From the NCBI GenBank assembly GCA_043820045.1, contig JBDREF010000497.1, positions 1 through 10,382 on the forward strand: a DNA stretch of 10,382 nucleotides, given 5' to 3'. Under the pieces are notes generated by a model. The model did no database searches. It was not told the origin of the DNA and worked only from the letters and a program-made list of their open reading frames with translations. The stretch comes from JBDREF01 sp043820045 (lineage in GTDB: Bacteria; Planctomycetota; Phycisphaerae; Sedimentisphaerales; Anaerobacaceae). The position numbers and the translations under genes are program-made. Each line of letters opens with the position of its first letter. Within the stretch, counting starts at the first letter, position 1. Of this stretch, positions 1-8,495 are shown in pieces.

Positions 1-1236
1 CTTGTATTCGGTCGCGGTGGCATAGTGAAAACATTGGCGCTCGTTCCAGATAGACGCGACGGCATGCCAGACGACCTTGAAATCACAGGCATACAAGGCG
101 AATTGCGTTTGACCGAACTACGCGATAACTGTTACGAACCCGTGCCGCTCCCTGACGCAGCAAATGTGCTCCAGCAAGGCATCGAGTGGCGTGGACGAGG
201 AGACGCTCGCCGTTGGCGCTGGGTGATGGGTGGGCGTGAACTCTATGTGCTAGCGCCGGGCGATGAGTTTGGGTTGCATGGATTCGTATCGACAGCACGC
301 CTTTGGCTTAACGCTCGCCATGCGGTTCTGGCTACAGAAAATTTGCGCGAAAACGTATTGGCTGCCCTTGCAAAAGTGGGATGTGTCAACCCTGAAGTGT
401 GTGATGATCAGACGTCCGGCGTTCCGACTGGCTGGATTCTTTTCCGCGAAGTGACGCCCACTCTGGTCGTTCCTATGCGCAATGAGCAAGACATCCTGAA
501 TGCTCTTTGCCCGGCACACGAGATTGAACCGCACTTTATCGGAGATATCAGGTTGGAGAGAAATACCTGGCTGGCAGGTTTTCCACCGCGCATTCGCTTG
601 ACAGGAGAACTGGGGGGCGGCTTTCAAGTGATGATTGACGGCCAGGCTGCTCAACTTGCCGCCGACGGCGCTTTTGAAGTGCCGGGATGGGATGCGGTGG
701 GTGAACACCGACTTTGGTTTGGCGACCGGTATGAGACGTATTCGCTCCGCACGATAAACGAAAGCTGGGACGCTTGGCACGCACATGATTTTGGAACTGG
801 AGCTGCGATTTGTGGCGCAGGTATTCATCAGATTGAGGGGTCGCATTGGCGTCAAGTTCGCGTCCCAGCCTCAAACCCTCTGTTAATAGGCGCGCGACCA
901 GGTGAAATCTTTTGCTGCCAGGCACAGGGTGACATACGTTCCGAAACCATTTTTGCACTGGTCCCGTTCTCTCCGGTTTGGGCACTGCCCATTGACACGC
1001 TCCATGCGGACAAGCGTACGGCCCGGATTGTTTTACTGAATGCGGTACCGCCAAACGCTACCACCGACCACACAATTAGGAATCGTAACATGGCGCGCGC
1101 ATTAAGAAAGTGGGTTACCACCATTAACGATGTCAGACATAAACAGCTTACGCTGGCAGAAGGAATCGATGGAACCAAGACTCTTTGGCGGCACTACTGC
1201 GTTGCAGCCAAACATCTTTGGAGGAGGATGCGGTGA
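1..1236 (+). CDS. Conserved hypothetical protein, 3' part of the first gene of the helicase operon (5' end outside window)
   Basis: I do not recognise this family. The frame is open to the left edge (reads LVFGRGGIVKTLALVPDRR), so 411 C-terminal residues are visible and the true start is probably upstream. The GTG at 25 is an in-frame candidate start but has no Shine-Dalgarno before it. The visible part is soluble, with no signal peptide, membrane segment or cysteine cluster. Around visible residues 95-150 there is a Leu/Val-rich alpha/beta stretch ending in GVPTGWILFREV. Around residues 194-250 a Gly-rich stretch (PPRIRLTGELGGGF, then VPGWDAVGEHRLWF) has the alternating pattern of a beta-sandwich; this is an inference. 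The C terminus is basic (LWRRMR). Its TGA overlaps the GTG start of the next gene by four bases, and that gene in turn overlaps the giant helicase, so the product very likely works with the helicase as an accessory subunit. No catalytic motif is visible. Confidence 0.8.
   Translation, partial: LVFGRGGIVKTLALVPDRRDGMPDDLEITGIQGELRLTELRDNCYEPVPLPDAANVLQQGIEWRGRGDARRWRWVMGGRELYVLAPGDEFGLHGFVSTARLWLNARHAVLATENLRENVLAALAKVGCVNPEVCDDQTSGVPTGWILFREVTPTLVVPMRNEQDILNALCPAHEIEPHFIGDIRLERNTWLAGFPPRIRLTGELGGGFQVMIDGQAAQLAADGAFEVPGWDAVGEHRLWFGDRYETYSLRTINESWDAWHAHDFGTGAAICGAGIHQIEGSHWRQVRVPASNPLLIGARPGEIFCCQAQGDIRSETIFALVPFSPVWALPIDTLHADKRTARIVLLNAVPPNATTDHTIRNRNMARALRKWVTTINDVRHKQLTLAEGIDGTKTLWRHYCVAAKHLWRRMR
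1220..1235 (+). promoter_or_regulatory. Strong ribosome-binding site that fixes the GTG start of gene 2
   Basis: GGAGGAGG at 1220-1227 is a near-perfect anti-16S match. It lies five bases before GTG at 1233-1235, which overlaps the TGA stop (1234-1236) of the upstream gene as GTGA. This favours the GTG over the upstream in-frame ATG at 1185, which would create a 52-base overlap and has no comparable site. The arrangement implies translational coupling. Confidence 0.8.
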
Positions 1237-2177
1237 AGGCTGACGAACTCCTATTGTGGCTGTCTGCGCGTCGCCAAGGCTCTTGGCAGCAATTTCGTGC
1301 TGCCGTGGAGGAACTCCATTCCAGCGACATAGGTGTCTCCGAAAACGGAAATGTGACTATTGGTGAAGCTGAGTTTTCCCTACACCAGCAACTTCGACTG
1401 GACCTTGAAAGACTGGCTCATGTGGAGTTCTTTGCGCAAGGCTGCGAGAAGGGATGGCGCGTCACTCCGCCGACATTTGCAGCACATCCGATGCCGGAAG
1501 GGATGCGCGCAGTCTTGTGTGGCGCGCGTTCACTGGCACTGCGTGAGCGAGTGCTTCGGATTGGAGAAAAGGTTGCTTGTGAAACGCTCGATTCTTCCGG
1601 CGTGCCGGAGGTGATTCGCCTTTTTGCCTCCAGCTCATCAGCACTTGCAGAGGCGGCTACCCGAGCTGAGGTCTCTTTCCAGGCCGATGCGCCACTTGGC
1701 ATTCTCTCGCACTTGCCCCCATGCGACCCTCCGTCGCGCAGCCAGACACCATCAGAATTCCCGGTAGGGAATGACTGGAACATTCAAGAGTTCGATACAT
1801 CGGTATTTGCTTGGCGCAAAACCGACCGCCGCCATGCACAGGCCACACGCTTCGGCGTGTTGTGTTTCTTTATATACTTCCAGCGACGGCGCTATTTCCT
1901 CCGTTGGAAGGGCGCAACTTTCGAACTGCCACGAGCGGTCGCGCTTTACGCGCTGCTGCACCGCTGTCGGCGCGATCTGCTACACTATGATGTTGCGCGG
2001 CGAAAACTGTCCGTGCCTGCTATCTGCCGACCACCCCGGCTACTGGAACGTGCACTGGTTCTCTGCTCCGGCTTCCCGCCCGCTTATGACAAGGCCACTG
2101 CCAACCTGAGTTACAGCGACGTGCCACACGACATTGCACGGTTTGCTGCTGAACTCCTTCGCCAACCATTAATATGA
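1233..2177 (+). CDS. Conserved hypothetical protein, middle gene of helicase operon; winged-helix-like N terminus
   Basis: The product is 314 aa when started at the GTG with the strong ribosome site. I recognise the layout only as a small partner encoded next to large DUF1998 helicases; I cannot give it a family name. Residues 1-80 (ELLLWLSARRQGSW, then QLRLDLERLAHVEFF, ending GWRVTPP) read as helices followed by a beta hairpin, as in a winged helix-turn-helix or small adaptor domain (inference). The middle (about 85-165) is alpha/beta. After a Pro/Ser-rich linker (about 163-178) the C-terminal half is rich in Arg and aromatic residues (FFIYFQRRRYFLRW, then HRCRRDLLHYDVARRKL), which suggests nucleic-acid or protein binding. 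No nuclease or ATPase motif is visible. It shares four bases with the gene before it (GTGA) and four with the helicase gene after it (ATGA), so all three are translated together, probably as subunits of one complex. Confidence 0.85.
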   Translation: MKADELLLWLSARRQGSWQQFRAAVEELHSSDIGVSENGNVTIGEAEFSLHQQLRLDLERLAHVEFFAQGCEKGWRVTPPTFAAHPMPEGMRAVLCGARSLALRERVLRIGEKVACETLDSSGVPEVIRLFASSSSALAEAATRAEVSFQADAPLGILSHLPPCDPPSRSQTPSEFPVGNDWNIQEFDTSVFAWRKTDRRHAQATRFGVLCFFIYFQRRRYFLRWKGATFELPRAVALYALLHRCRRDLLHYDVARRKLSVPAICRPPRLLERALVLCSGFPPAYDKATANLSYSDVPHDIARFAAELLRQPLI

Positions 2178-5100
2178 ACAATCCTCTTTCCATATTCCGA
2201 AACATTCGCGACCTTTATCAGCGCTATCTCGATAGCCCGCTCGCCATTCGCTATGATGACCTCCGCGATGAACGACGCGCTTTACTGTTTGACCAGGATC
2301 GTCGCCTGTGGCGCGAGCCGCTTATCGAACCGGTGCCAGCATATCCTTTGTGCGGAACTTATTTTGCCGATGTGGCACACGAACTTCTTGACGTATCCTG
2401 GGGGCGCGCGATTACTAAAGAAGTGGCTGACTTTCTCGAACCGCCATTATTTACTGACCCTTTCACGGGCGAGCGTCGGCAGCCTTACACGCATCAATAT
2501 GAGGCTTTTCAACACGCACTTGTCGAACGCCAAGACGTGGTGGTTACGACCGGTACCGGTTCCGGCAAGACGGAATGCTTTCTTGTGCCAATGCTGGCGG
2601 AACTGGTGCGCGAGTCACGTCAATGGTCTGCTCCCGGCACCCGCCCGGCCGAATGGGATTGGTGGGATGAACGCCATACAACATTACGTGGCAGATCGCA
2701 ACAACGCCATGGCCAGCGCGTGTCCCAGCGTGTCCACGAAACACGTCCTGCGGCAATGCGCGCACTCTTGCTCTATCCTCTCAATGCACTCGTCGAAGAC
2801 CAACTCGTGCGCCTTCGTTTGGCACTTGACAGCGGCGCAGCACGAACCTGGCTTGATACATATCGCAGTGGCAACCGTATTTATTTTGGACGCTACACAG
2901 GACGCACACCCATTCCCGGCAACAGTGACACCAACCGTTTGCGCAAAGAGCTTCGTGACATGGCACGGGAAGCGACGGCTGTGGCCGGTTCTGAGGCAGC
3001 GTTGTTCTTCCAGTCGTTAGACGAAGGCGGGGCTGAAATGTGGTCGCGCTGGGATATGCAAGACCACCCGCCGGACCTGCTCATAACGAACTATTCAATG
3101 CTCAATATCATGCTGATGCGCAGCCTTGAGGCGGGCATCTTTGATCAGACGCGAGCTTGGCTTGCTAACGACCGCAGCCACGTTTTCCACCTCGTTGTAG
3201 ACGAACTGCACACTTATCGTGGTACGCCCGGCACCGAAGTCGCCTATCTTCTACGGGTATTGTTAGACAGGTTGGGTCTCACCCCTGATTCTGAGCAGCT
3301 CCGCATCATCGCGTCGAGTGCTTCTCTGGAAAGTGGCAACAGTGGCCGCAAATACCTCCAGAGTTTCTTTGGGCGAGACCGCTCACGGTTTACTATTGTC
3401 GGTCCCACGACGACACCCCCCAACCCCGCCGCACTCTCTGTTTGTGCCACGTATGCTTCTGCATTCCGTGATTTTGGCTGCGCAGTGCGGGACAACACAG
3501 ATAACCTCACCGAACCTTCAAGGGCGTTGGCCGAAGCGGTCGGAGTGAACCCCGCTGATGGAGAATCATCACATGTTCTGCGAGAAGTTGTGCTTCGCTC
3601 CGAGGCAGGTGAAGCCCTGCGCGTAGCCTGCCAAATCAATGGCTTATCTGTCCCTCAATCACCCTCTCAACTCGGAAGCAGCCTATTTCCTATGCTTCCC
3701 GATGCAGATCGTGCAGACGCGACCGAGGGGGTGCTGGTTTGCCTCTCAGCAGCGCGTCCCGCTCCTGTGCGGCTTCGAACTCATCTTTTCTTCCGGAGTG
3801 TGCAGGGGCTGTGGGCTTGCACCAACCCGCAATGCAGTCAAATGACCGGACGCCAGGGAGCGCCTCCGGTCGGAAAGTTGTATCACCAGCCTATTCTTTC
3901 ATGTGTATGCGGTGCGCGCGTGTTGGAATTGCTCGTATGCGAATGTTGCGGCGAGGTGTTCTATGGCGGCTACCGGAGGCCCGACCCACAGAATGGCGGC
4001 TCATGGTATCTCAGTCCTGACCACCCGGACTTGGAAACCGCGCCTGAGATGTCATTTCTTGATCGCCGCTATGAGAATTATGCAGTATTTTGGCCTTCAC
4101 CTACAGGTATGCAGCCGACCACCGGGAGCTGGAATCAGGACAGCGTCCCTCGTTGTTGGCAGGCCGCGAGGTTGGACTTCAGCGAAGCACGTGTTGACCT
4201 CGGTGGTAGCAGCGGCGTGCGTGGCTTCCTTTACCATGTCCCAAATCTTGCGACTGGAGCGGACCAAGCGTACCCGGCAATTTGCCCGCGCTGTGACGAA
4301 GACCGGCGGCGGCGGCGGCTCGACACACCGATTCGTCCAATGCGCACAGGCTTCCAACGCGTAGCGCAGGTGCTTTCCGACGCGCTTCTGCGCGAGCTGC
4401 CGCACTCGGCGCAACAGTCGAGCCGCAAACTTGTTGTCTTTTCCGATAGCCGACAAGACGCTGCCAAGCTTTCCGCCGGGATGCGTTCCGATCACTACCG
4501 CGATGTTGTGCGTCAAGCATTGGCGACGGCGCTGGATACGGCAGGGCATGGAGCTATGGCGTTTCAAAGGCAGCTCTCTGGTGCGACGGTGAGCGCAGAC
4601 GAGATGCGATTGGCGCAGGAGTTTGAAGCAACACACCCACGTGAGGCGAACGTTCTCACTGCGGCCCAACTTCTCACTCGTGCCAATCAGCCCGCATCGG
4701 GTTTCCCCGGCCTTACAAACGCACAGGCCGCACAGCAAATCCTTCAACGAGGCCAACACGGGCCGTTTCCAATTACCCAACTCACCGAGGACATATCTGC
4801 ACGGCTCCTCATGCAAGGCATTAACCCCGGGGGCTTCACGCAAAGCACGCTTTGGAGCGATCCTCGTAAGCGTGAAGGCTCGTGGCGGCGGCTTTACGAG
4901 TGGCATTCCGGTGGCCAGCCAGCACCGCGTGGCAACCCGCCGCTCGCACCTGCTGAACAGGAACATCTTCAACACATCCGGGAGACGGCCTTCCGCGAAG
5001 TCACCGATGCGATTTTCGCCTCCGGCAGACGCAGCCTCGAGGCGCTTGGCATCGGCCTCGCCACAACAGATAGGCAACAAGCGGCCCGAACACTGGTGCA

Positions 5101-7693
5101 GGAGGCGGCGGACAGCGTGATCCAACTCCTTGGCTCGCGGCGCTATCGCCTCTCGACTCACGGAGCATACTCACAGGCAAATGTTCCCGTCTTTGTTAGG
5201 CAATATCTCCACCGTGTCGCGCTTCACAACGACGAGTCACCGCCGGACTTAGAACGGGAAGTTTTTGATTTGCTGCATCATACGCGGGTTTGCAATCCAG
5301 TTCAGACGGGCGTGCTCTTTGCCGAGCATTTGTGCCTCGTACGTCCCGGTGATAGCTATTACGCCTGCCCGCAGTGCCGTCGACTTCATCTGCATCCATC
5401 AGGCGGTCTCTGCATAGAATGCCTTGTGCCGCTCGAATCCGCACGGCCCATTGCCGATATGCCGGTTGCAGACGATTATTATCGTTTTCTCGCCCTGCAC
5501 TCGCGCGAACTGTTCCGGCTAAACTGCGAAGAATTGACGGGACAGACGGACAAGAACGATGCTCGCCGCCGTCAGCGGCTCTTCCAAGGGCGCTGTTTGC
5601 CACACGATGAGGAACCGCGCACTGATGAACTAGACCTGCTCAGCGTGACCACAACAATGGAAGTTGGTGTGGATATCGGCGCACTCCTCGGGGTGATGAT
5701 GGCCAACATGCCGCCAATGCGTTTCAACTACCAGCAGCGCGTCGGTCGTGCGGGCCGGCGTGAAACCGGCCTAAGCGTGGCACTCACGCTTTGCCGCGGA
5801 CGGAGCCACGACGACTACTACTTTCAGCGCCCCGACCGCATCACTGCGGAACTGCCGCCGCAACCATACGTAGACCTGAGACGAGTGCGCATTCTCCGCC
5901 GCGTGCTGGTGAAAGAGGTGTTGCGGCAAGCATTCGTTGCGCTTGGACTTCTGACTGGCTCGAGCGACAGCGTACATGGAGAGTTTGGTGAGGCGACAGG
6001 CTGGAATCAGGCACCGCCTTGTGTGAATGCTGGACCGACTGTTGCCGAGATGGTGGATGCATGGATTCAGCACAACCAAGTAGCTGTGGAACACACGTGC
6101 GATACCCTGCTCACTTTTGCTGAGCCGGAGTTGATACAGCAGCGTTCGGATATCCTCATGTGGGTTCGTAACCGCCTAGTCGTTGAGGTGACAAACATCG
6201 CAAACGACCCGGTTTATGTGCAGATTTTACTCAGTGAACGGCTCGCAAATGCAGGATTGTTACCCATGTTCGGCTTTCCGACGCGCACACGATATCTCTT
6301 CCACGGGGACCCCAGCCGCTCCCGTGAATGGCCCCCTAAGGAAACTGTGGATCGCGACCTCGATCTTGCCATCAGTCAATTTGCGCCTGGCGCGGAGACA
6401 GTGAAGGATGGAGTCGTTCATGCTGCAGTGGGGGTTGTTCATTACGAACGGCGTGGTCAACGGGTGGTCCAAGTACCAGACCCGCTTGGAGCGCCAACGC
6501 CACTCGGCACATGCCGAAATTGCCAAGCCGTAGTATTTCGCCCCGACTCGCAGAGCCAGGTATGTCCGGTTTGCGCTTCCCCTGACTTTGAAATTGTTCA
6601 GCTCTCTCAGCCTCGTGGATTTCGGACTTGGTTCGGCGCGTATTGGGATTTCGATGGCATCTTCGAGTGGACGCCCCGTGCATCACGGCCCAAGACCGAC
6701 CCTGGCCCACTGCAAATGCAGACTGTGGCAAATTGCGAATTTTGGTCTGATGAGGAGGAAGGGGCGGAGGTCTGCGTAGTGAACGACAATGCCGGGCGGA
6801 GATTTGGGTTCCGTAAATTAGCAGGGAGTGAAACATGGGTAACGCAAGAGGCGATAGAGCATGTTGGCGACCAAATGGCTCAGCACAACTTGCGCGGTGC
6901 CCCGAATGATCCACCTTACGATCAAGCTACACAGCTTGACGAGCGCGTTCTGGGCTCTATCAAGCGCACCGACATACTTGTTGTAGGCCTTCACACCGTC
7001 AGGCCGGAACTTAACCTTTCGCCCTTGCGGGTGGAAGGGCGCGCAGCACTCTACTCTTTCGGTTTCATGCTCCGTCGCGCCGTTTCCGTGCTGCTGGACA
7101 TCAGCACATTAGAAATCGGAGTGGGACTGCGCGTCATCCAGCAGGCAGGGCAGGTTGTCGGCCAAATCTTCCTCTCTGACAGCCTTGAGAATGGAGCGGG
7201 TTATTGCTCCCATTTCGCACAGCCTGCGGAACTCGAACGCCTCCTGCACTTCGTGGCAAACCCGAACGAATCCCTTATTATTAACTGGCTTGCTCCTTAC
7301 CATGCCAATTGCCAAACCTCCTGCCCGGACTGCCTTCGTGACTACGCAAACCTCGCATGGCATTGCATTCTCGATTGGCGGCTTGCTGTAGATATGGCTC
7401 GCTTGGCACTCGATGCCAATGCGCCTATGGACTTGACCACACCCTACTGGCAGCCGCTGTTGGCATCGACAGCTCCATCTTATTTCCAAGCTCTCCAACC
7501 CTCCGGCTGGACACCGACAACGTTTGGAGGTTTACCCGCAGCTCGCTCCGGAGCACACGGCGAATTCATCGTGCATCCGCTTTGGGCTGACGAACACCTA
7601 TCAGTTACACAAGCGCGCAACGAAGCCTCTGCGGCTGGGATTAAACAGCTTAAACAGAAGACCTTGTTCGAGCTTGTTCGGAGACCGTTTTGA
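2174..7693 (+). CDS. Giant SF2 DExH-box helicase with zinc clusters and C-terminal DUF1998/MZB domain (DruE/DrmA/MrfA-like)
   Basis: The protein is 1839 aa, starting at an ATG that overlaps the previous stop (ATGA). Helicase motifs in order: HQ-type Q motif YTHQYEAF at 105-112; Walker A TTGTGSGKTE at 125-134; Ia LLLYPLNALVEDQ at 198-210; Ib LLITNYSML at 302-310; motif II DELH at 343-346; III SSAS at 381-384; IV KLVVFSDSRQDAA at 752-764; V TTTMEVGVDIG at 1159-1169; VI QQRVGRAGRR at 1187-1196. All key residues are present, so it should be an active ATPase. Cys pairs occur at 549/554, 577/579, 589/591/592, 704/707, 1065/1068 with 1080/1083, and 1447/1450 with 1464/1467. The DUF1998/MZB domain spans about 1624-1745 and ends in SCPDCLRDYANLAWH (Cys 1713, 1717, 1720). 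A conserved-looking tail (HPLWADEHL to FELVRRPF) follows. Family knowledge: MZB helicases include MrfA (DNA repair) and the Druantia DruE and DISARM DrmA defence proteins. The length fits DruE best, but the neighbours are not Druantia genes, so no symbol is given. The likely role is DNA or RNA translocation in defence. Confidence 0.93.
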   Translation: MNNPLSIFRNIRDLYQRYLDSPLAIRYDDLRDERRALLFDQDRRLWREPLIEPVPAYPLCGTYFADVAHELLDVSWGRAITKEVADFLEPPLFTDPFTGERRQPYTHQYEAFQHALVERQDVVVTTGTGSGKTECFLVPMLAELVRESRQWSAPGTRPAEWDWWDERHTTLRGRSQQRHGQRVSQRVHETRPAAMRALLLYPLNALVEDQLVRLRLALDSGAARTWLDTYRSGNRIYFGRYTGRTPIPGNSDTNRLRKELRDMAREATAVAGSEAALFFQSLDEGGAEMWSRWDMQDHPPDLLITNYSMLNIMLMRSLEAGIFDQTRAWLANDRSHVFHLVVDELHTYRGTPGTEVAYLLRVLLDRLGLTPDSEQLRIIASSASLESGNSGRKYLQSFFGRDRSRFTIVGPTTTPPNPAALSVCATYASAFRDFGCAVRDNTDNLTEPSRALAEAVGVNPADGESSHVLREVVLRSEAGEALRVACQINGLSVPQSPSQLGSSLFPMLPDADRADATEGVLVCLSAARPAPVRLRTHLFFRSVQGLWACTNPQCSQMTGRQGAPPVGKLYHQPILSCVCGARVLELLVCECCGEVFYGGYRRPDPQNGGSWYLSPDHPDLETAPEMSFLDRRYENYAVFWPSPTGMQPTTGSWNQDSVPRCWQAARLDFSEARVDLGGSSGVRGFLYHVPNLATGADQAYPAICPRCDEDRRRRRLDTPIRPMRTGFQRVAQVLSDALLRELPHSAQQSSRKLVVFSDSRQDAAKLSAGMRSDHYRDVVRQALATALDTAGHGAMAFQRQLSGATVSADEMRLAQEFEATHPREANVLTAAQLLTRANQPASGFPGLTNAQAAQQILQRGQHGPFPITQLTEDISARLLMQGINPGGFTQSTLWSDPRKREGSWRRLYEWHSGGQPAPRGNPPLAPAEQEHLQHIRETAFREVTDAIFASGRRSLEALGIGLATTDRQQAARTLVQEAADSVIQLLGSRRYRLSTHGAYSQANVPVFVRQYLHRVALHNDESPPDLEREVFDLLHHTRVCNPVQTGVLFAEHLCLVRPGDSYYACPQCRRLHLHPSGGLCIECLVPLESARPIADMPVADDYYRFLALHSRELFRLNCEELTGQTDKNDARRRQRLFQGRCLPHDEEPRTDELDLLSVTTTMEVGVDIGALLGVMMANMPPMRFNYQQRVGRAGRRETGLSVALTLCRGRSHDDYYFQRPDRITAELPPQPYVDLRRVRILRRVLVKEVLRQAFVALGLLTGSSDSVHGEFGEATGWNQAPPCVNAGPTVAEMVDAWIQHNQVAVEHTCDTLLTFAEPELIQQRSDILMWVRNRLVVEVTNIANDPVYVQILLSERLANAGLLPMFGFPTRTRYLFHGDPSRSREWPPKETVDRDLDLAISQFAPGAETVKDGVVHAAVGVVHYERRGQRVVQVPDPLGAPTPLGTCRNCQAVVFRPDSQSQVCPVCASPDFEIVQLSQPRGFRTWFGAYWDFDGIFEWTPRASRPKTDPGPLQMQTVANCEFWSDEEEGAEVCVVNDNAGRRFGFRKLAGSETWVTQEAIEHVGDQMAQHNLRGAPNDPPYDQATQLDERVLGSIKRTDILVVGLHTVRPELNLSPLRVEGRAALYSFGFMLRRAVSVLLDISTLEIGVGLRVIQQAGQVVGQIFLSDSLENGAGYCSHFAQPAELERLLHFVANPNESLIINWLAPYHANCQTSCPDCLRDYANLAWHCILDWRLAVDMARLALDANAPMDLTTPYWQPLLASTAPSYFQALQPSGWTPTTFGGLPAARSGAHGEFIVHPLWADEHLSVTQARNEASAAGIKQLKQKTLFELVRRPF

Positions 7694-7707
7694 TGCGAGG
7701 AGAAATA

Positions 7708-7740
7708 GGGTTGGGTTTATTTTATTAGCATTCCTAACCC
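7708..7740 (+). terminator. Weak hairpin after the helicase stop; possible transcription terminator without U-tract
   Basis: GGGTTGGG (7708-7715) can pair with CCTAACCC (7733-7740) as an 8-bp stem with one G-U pair and a 17-base AT-rich loop. It lies 14 bases after the TGA of the helicase gene. No run of T follows the stem, so an intrinsic terminator is doubtful. It may instead protect the mRNA 3' end or be fortuitous. Confidence 0.3.
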
Positions 7741-8372
7741 CTGCCATTGACACGGAAGGGTGAGCATATCGTTCGGTGTTATGGATTTTGTACGATAGTT
7801 CTATTGACAATCCTCATCTCAATTCGAAACCAAAGGCTGCGTACTTGTAGGGTATGCCGTGTAAAACGTGTGACTTGTCGGTTAAAGTCCGACGGTGGGA
7901 GTTCGGTAGTTCGCCCACGTAGCTGGAGGGAGGTGTTAAGGGTAACCTGAAGCATTAAGTTCCTTGACAAAGGCTCCTTTAGGGAGTCGAGCAAACCTGC
8001 GGGTTGCAGCGTAAGCGAACCCAGATGTAGCCTCGAAAATTGCAATGGAGTTGTCGACCCTCTCCTACACAGGGGAAGACCGGAGCATCTATCCTAACGA
8101 AAACTACCATAACCGATAGATGGACTCCCGGGGTAACAGGGGTGACACGCAGGGGCAGCCATACGACAATGAACACGGGAGACCCTTGTCGATGCTGTGA
8201 GAGCGGCAACTGGTGGATATAAGGAAACGAAATTTCACTGGGTCGGCAAGGGAGTCGGAGTTGCCCATAGTACCGCTTGTATCTCAAAGACAACATAACT
8301 TTGGGAGAGGGAAGGGGCAATGCCTTCATCATGCTTCTGAAGGACTGAAGAAAAGGAGATTGCGGTAACGCT

Positions 8373-8495
8373 ATGAACTCCAAAAAGTTCCGGAAACTCC
8401 GGTGGAAGCTATACCAGAAGGCCAAGCGGAAGCGAATGCCTCTGGAAGAAGATGATTGGAAAGCCGTATTCGGGAAAACCGAACGTACGGTTTGA
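8373..8495 (+). pseudogene. Remnant of group II intron maturase/reverse transcriptase ORF (N terminus only)
   Basis: A 40-codon frame starts at ATG 8373. AAAAGGAG at 8351-8358 lies 14 bases upstream, rather far for a ribosome site. Residues 3-20 (KKFRKLRWKLYQKAKRK) resemble the extreme N terminus of intron-encoded proteins, which typically open with an LYxKAK-type helix before the RT0 region. After about 20 codons the frame runs directly into domain V sequence and stops at 8493-8495. A single internal deletion of the reverse transcriptase, maturase and endonuclease regions would explain this. No RT motif (YADD) remains, so the product cannot be a functional maturase. The N-terminal match is from pattern memory and needs an alignment. 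Confidence 0.6.

Noticed and set aside
25..27. GTG at 25 as the true start of gene 1
   Set aside because: The frame stays open to the window edge with protein-like sequence and there is no ribosome site before the GTG, so the gene is treated as cut by the edge.
4097..5161. Long minus-strand frame of 354 codons inside the helicase gene
   Set aside because: It lies wholly opposite a helicase with intact motifs and has low-complexity Arg/Ala-rich composition typical of antisense shadows.
2174..7693. Naming the helicase druE or drmA
   Set aside because: The architecture fits both families, but no Druantia or DISARM partner gene is visible and sequence similarity could not be measured here.
8147..8152. 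ACGCAG as EBS2, complementary to CTGCGT at 7837-7842
   Set aside because: It lies downstream of EBS1, whereas EBS2 is expected upstream of it in domain I, so the match is probably chance.
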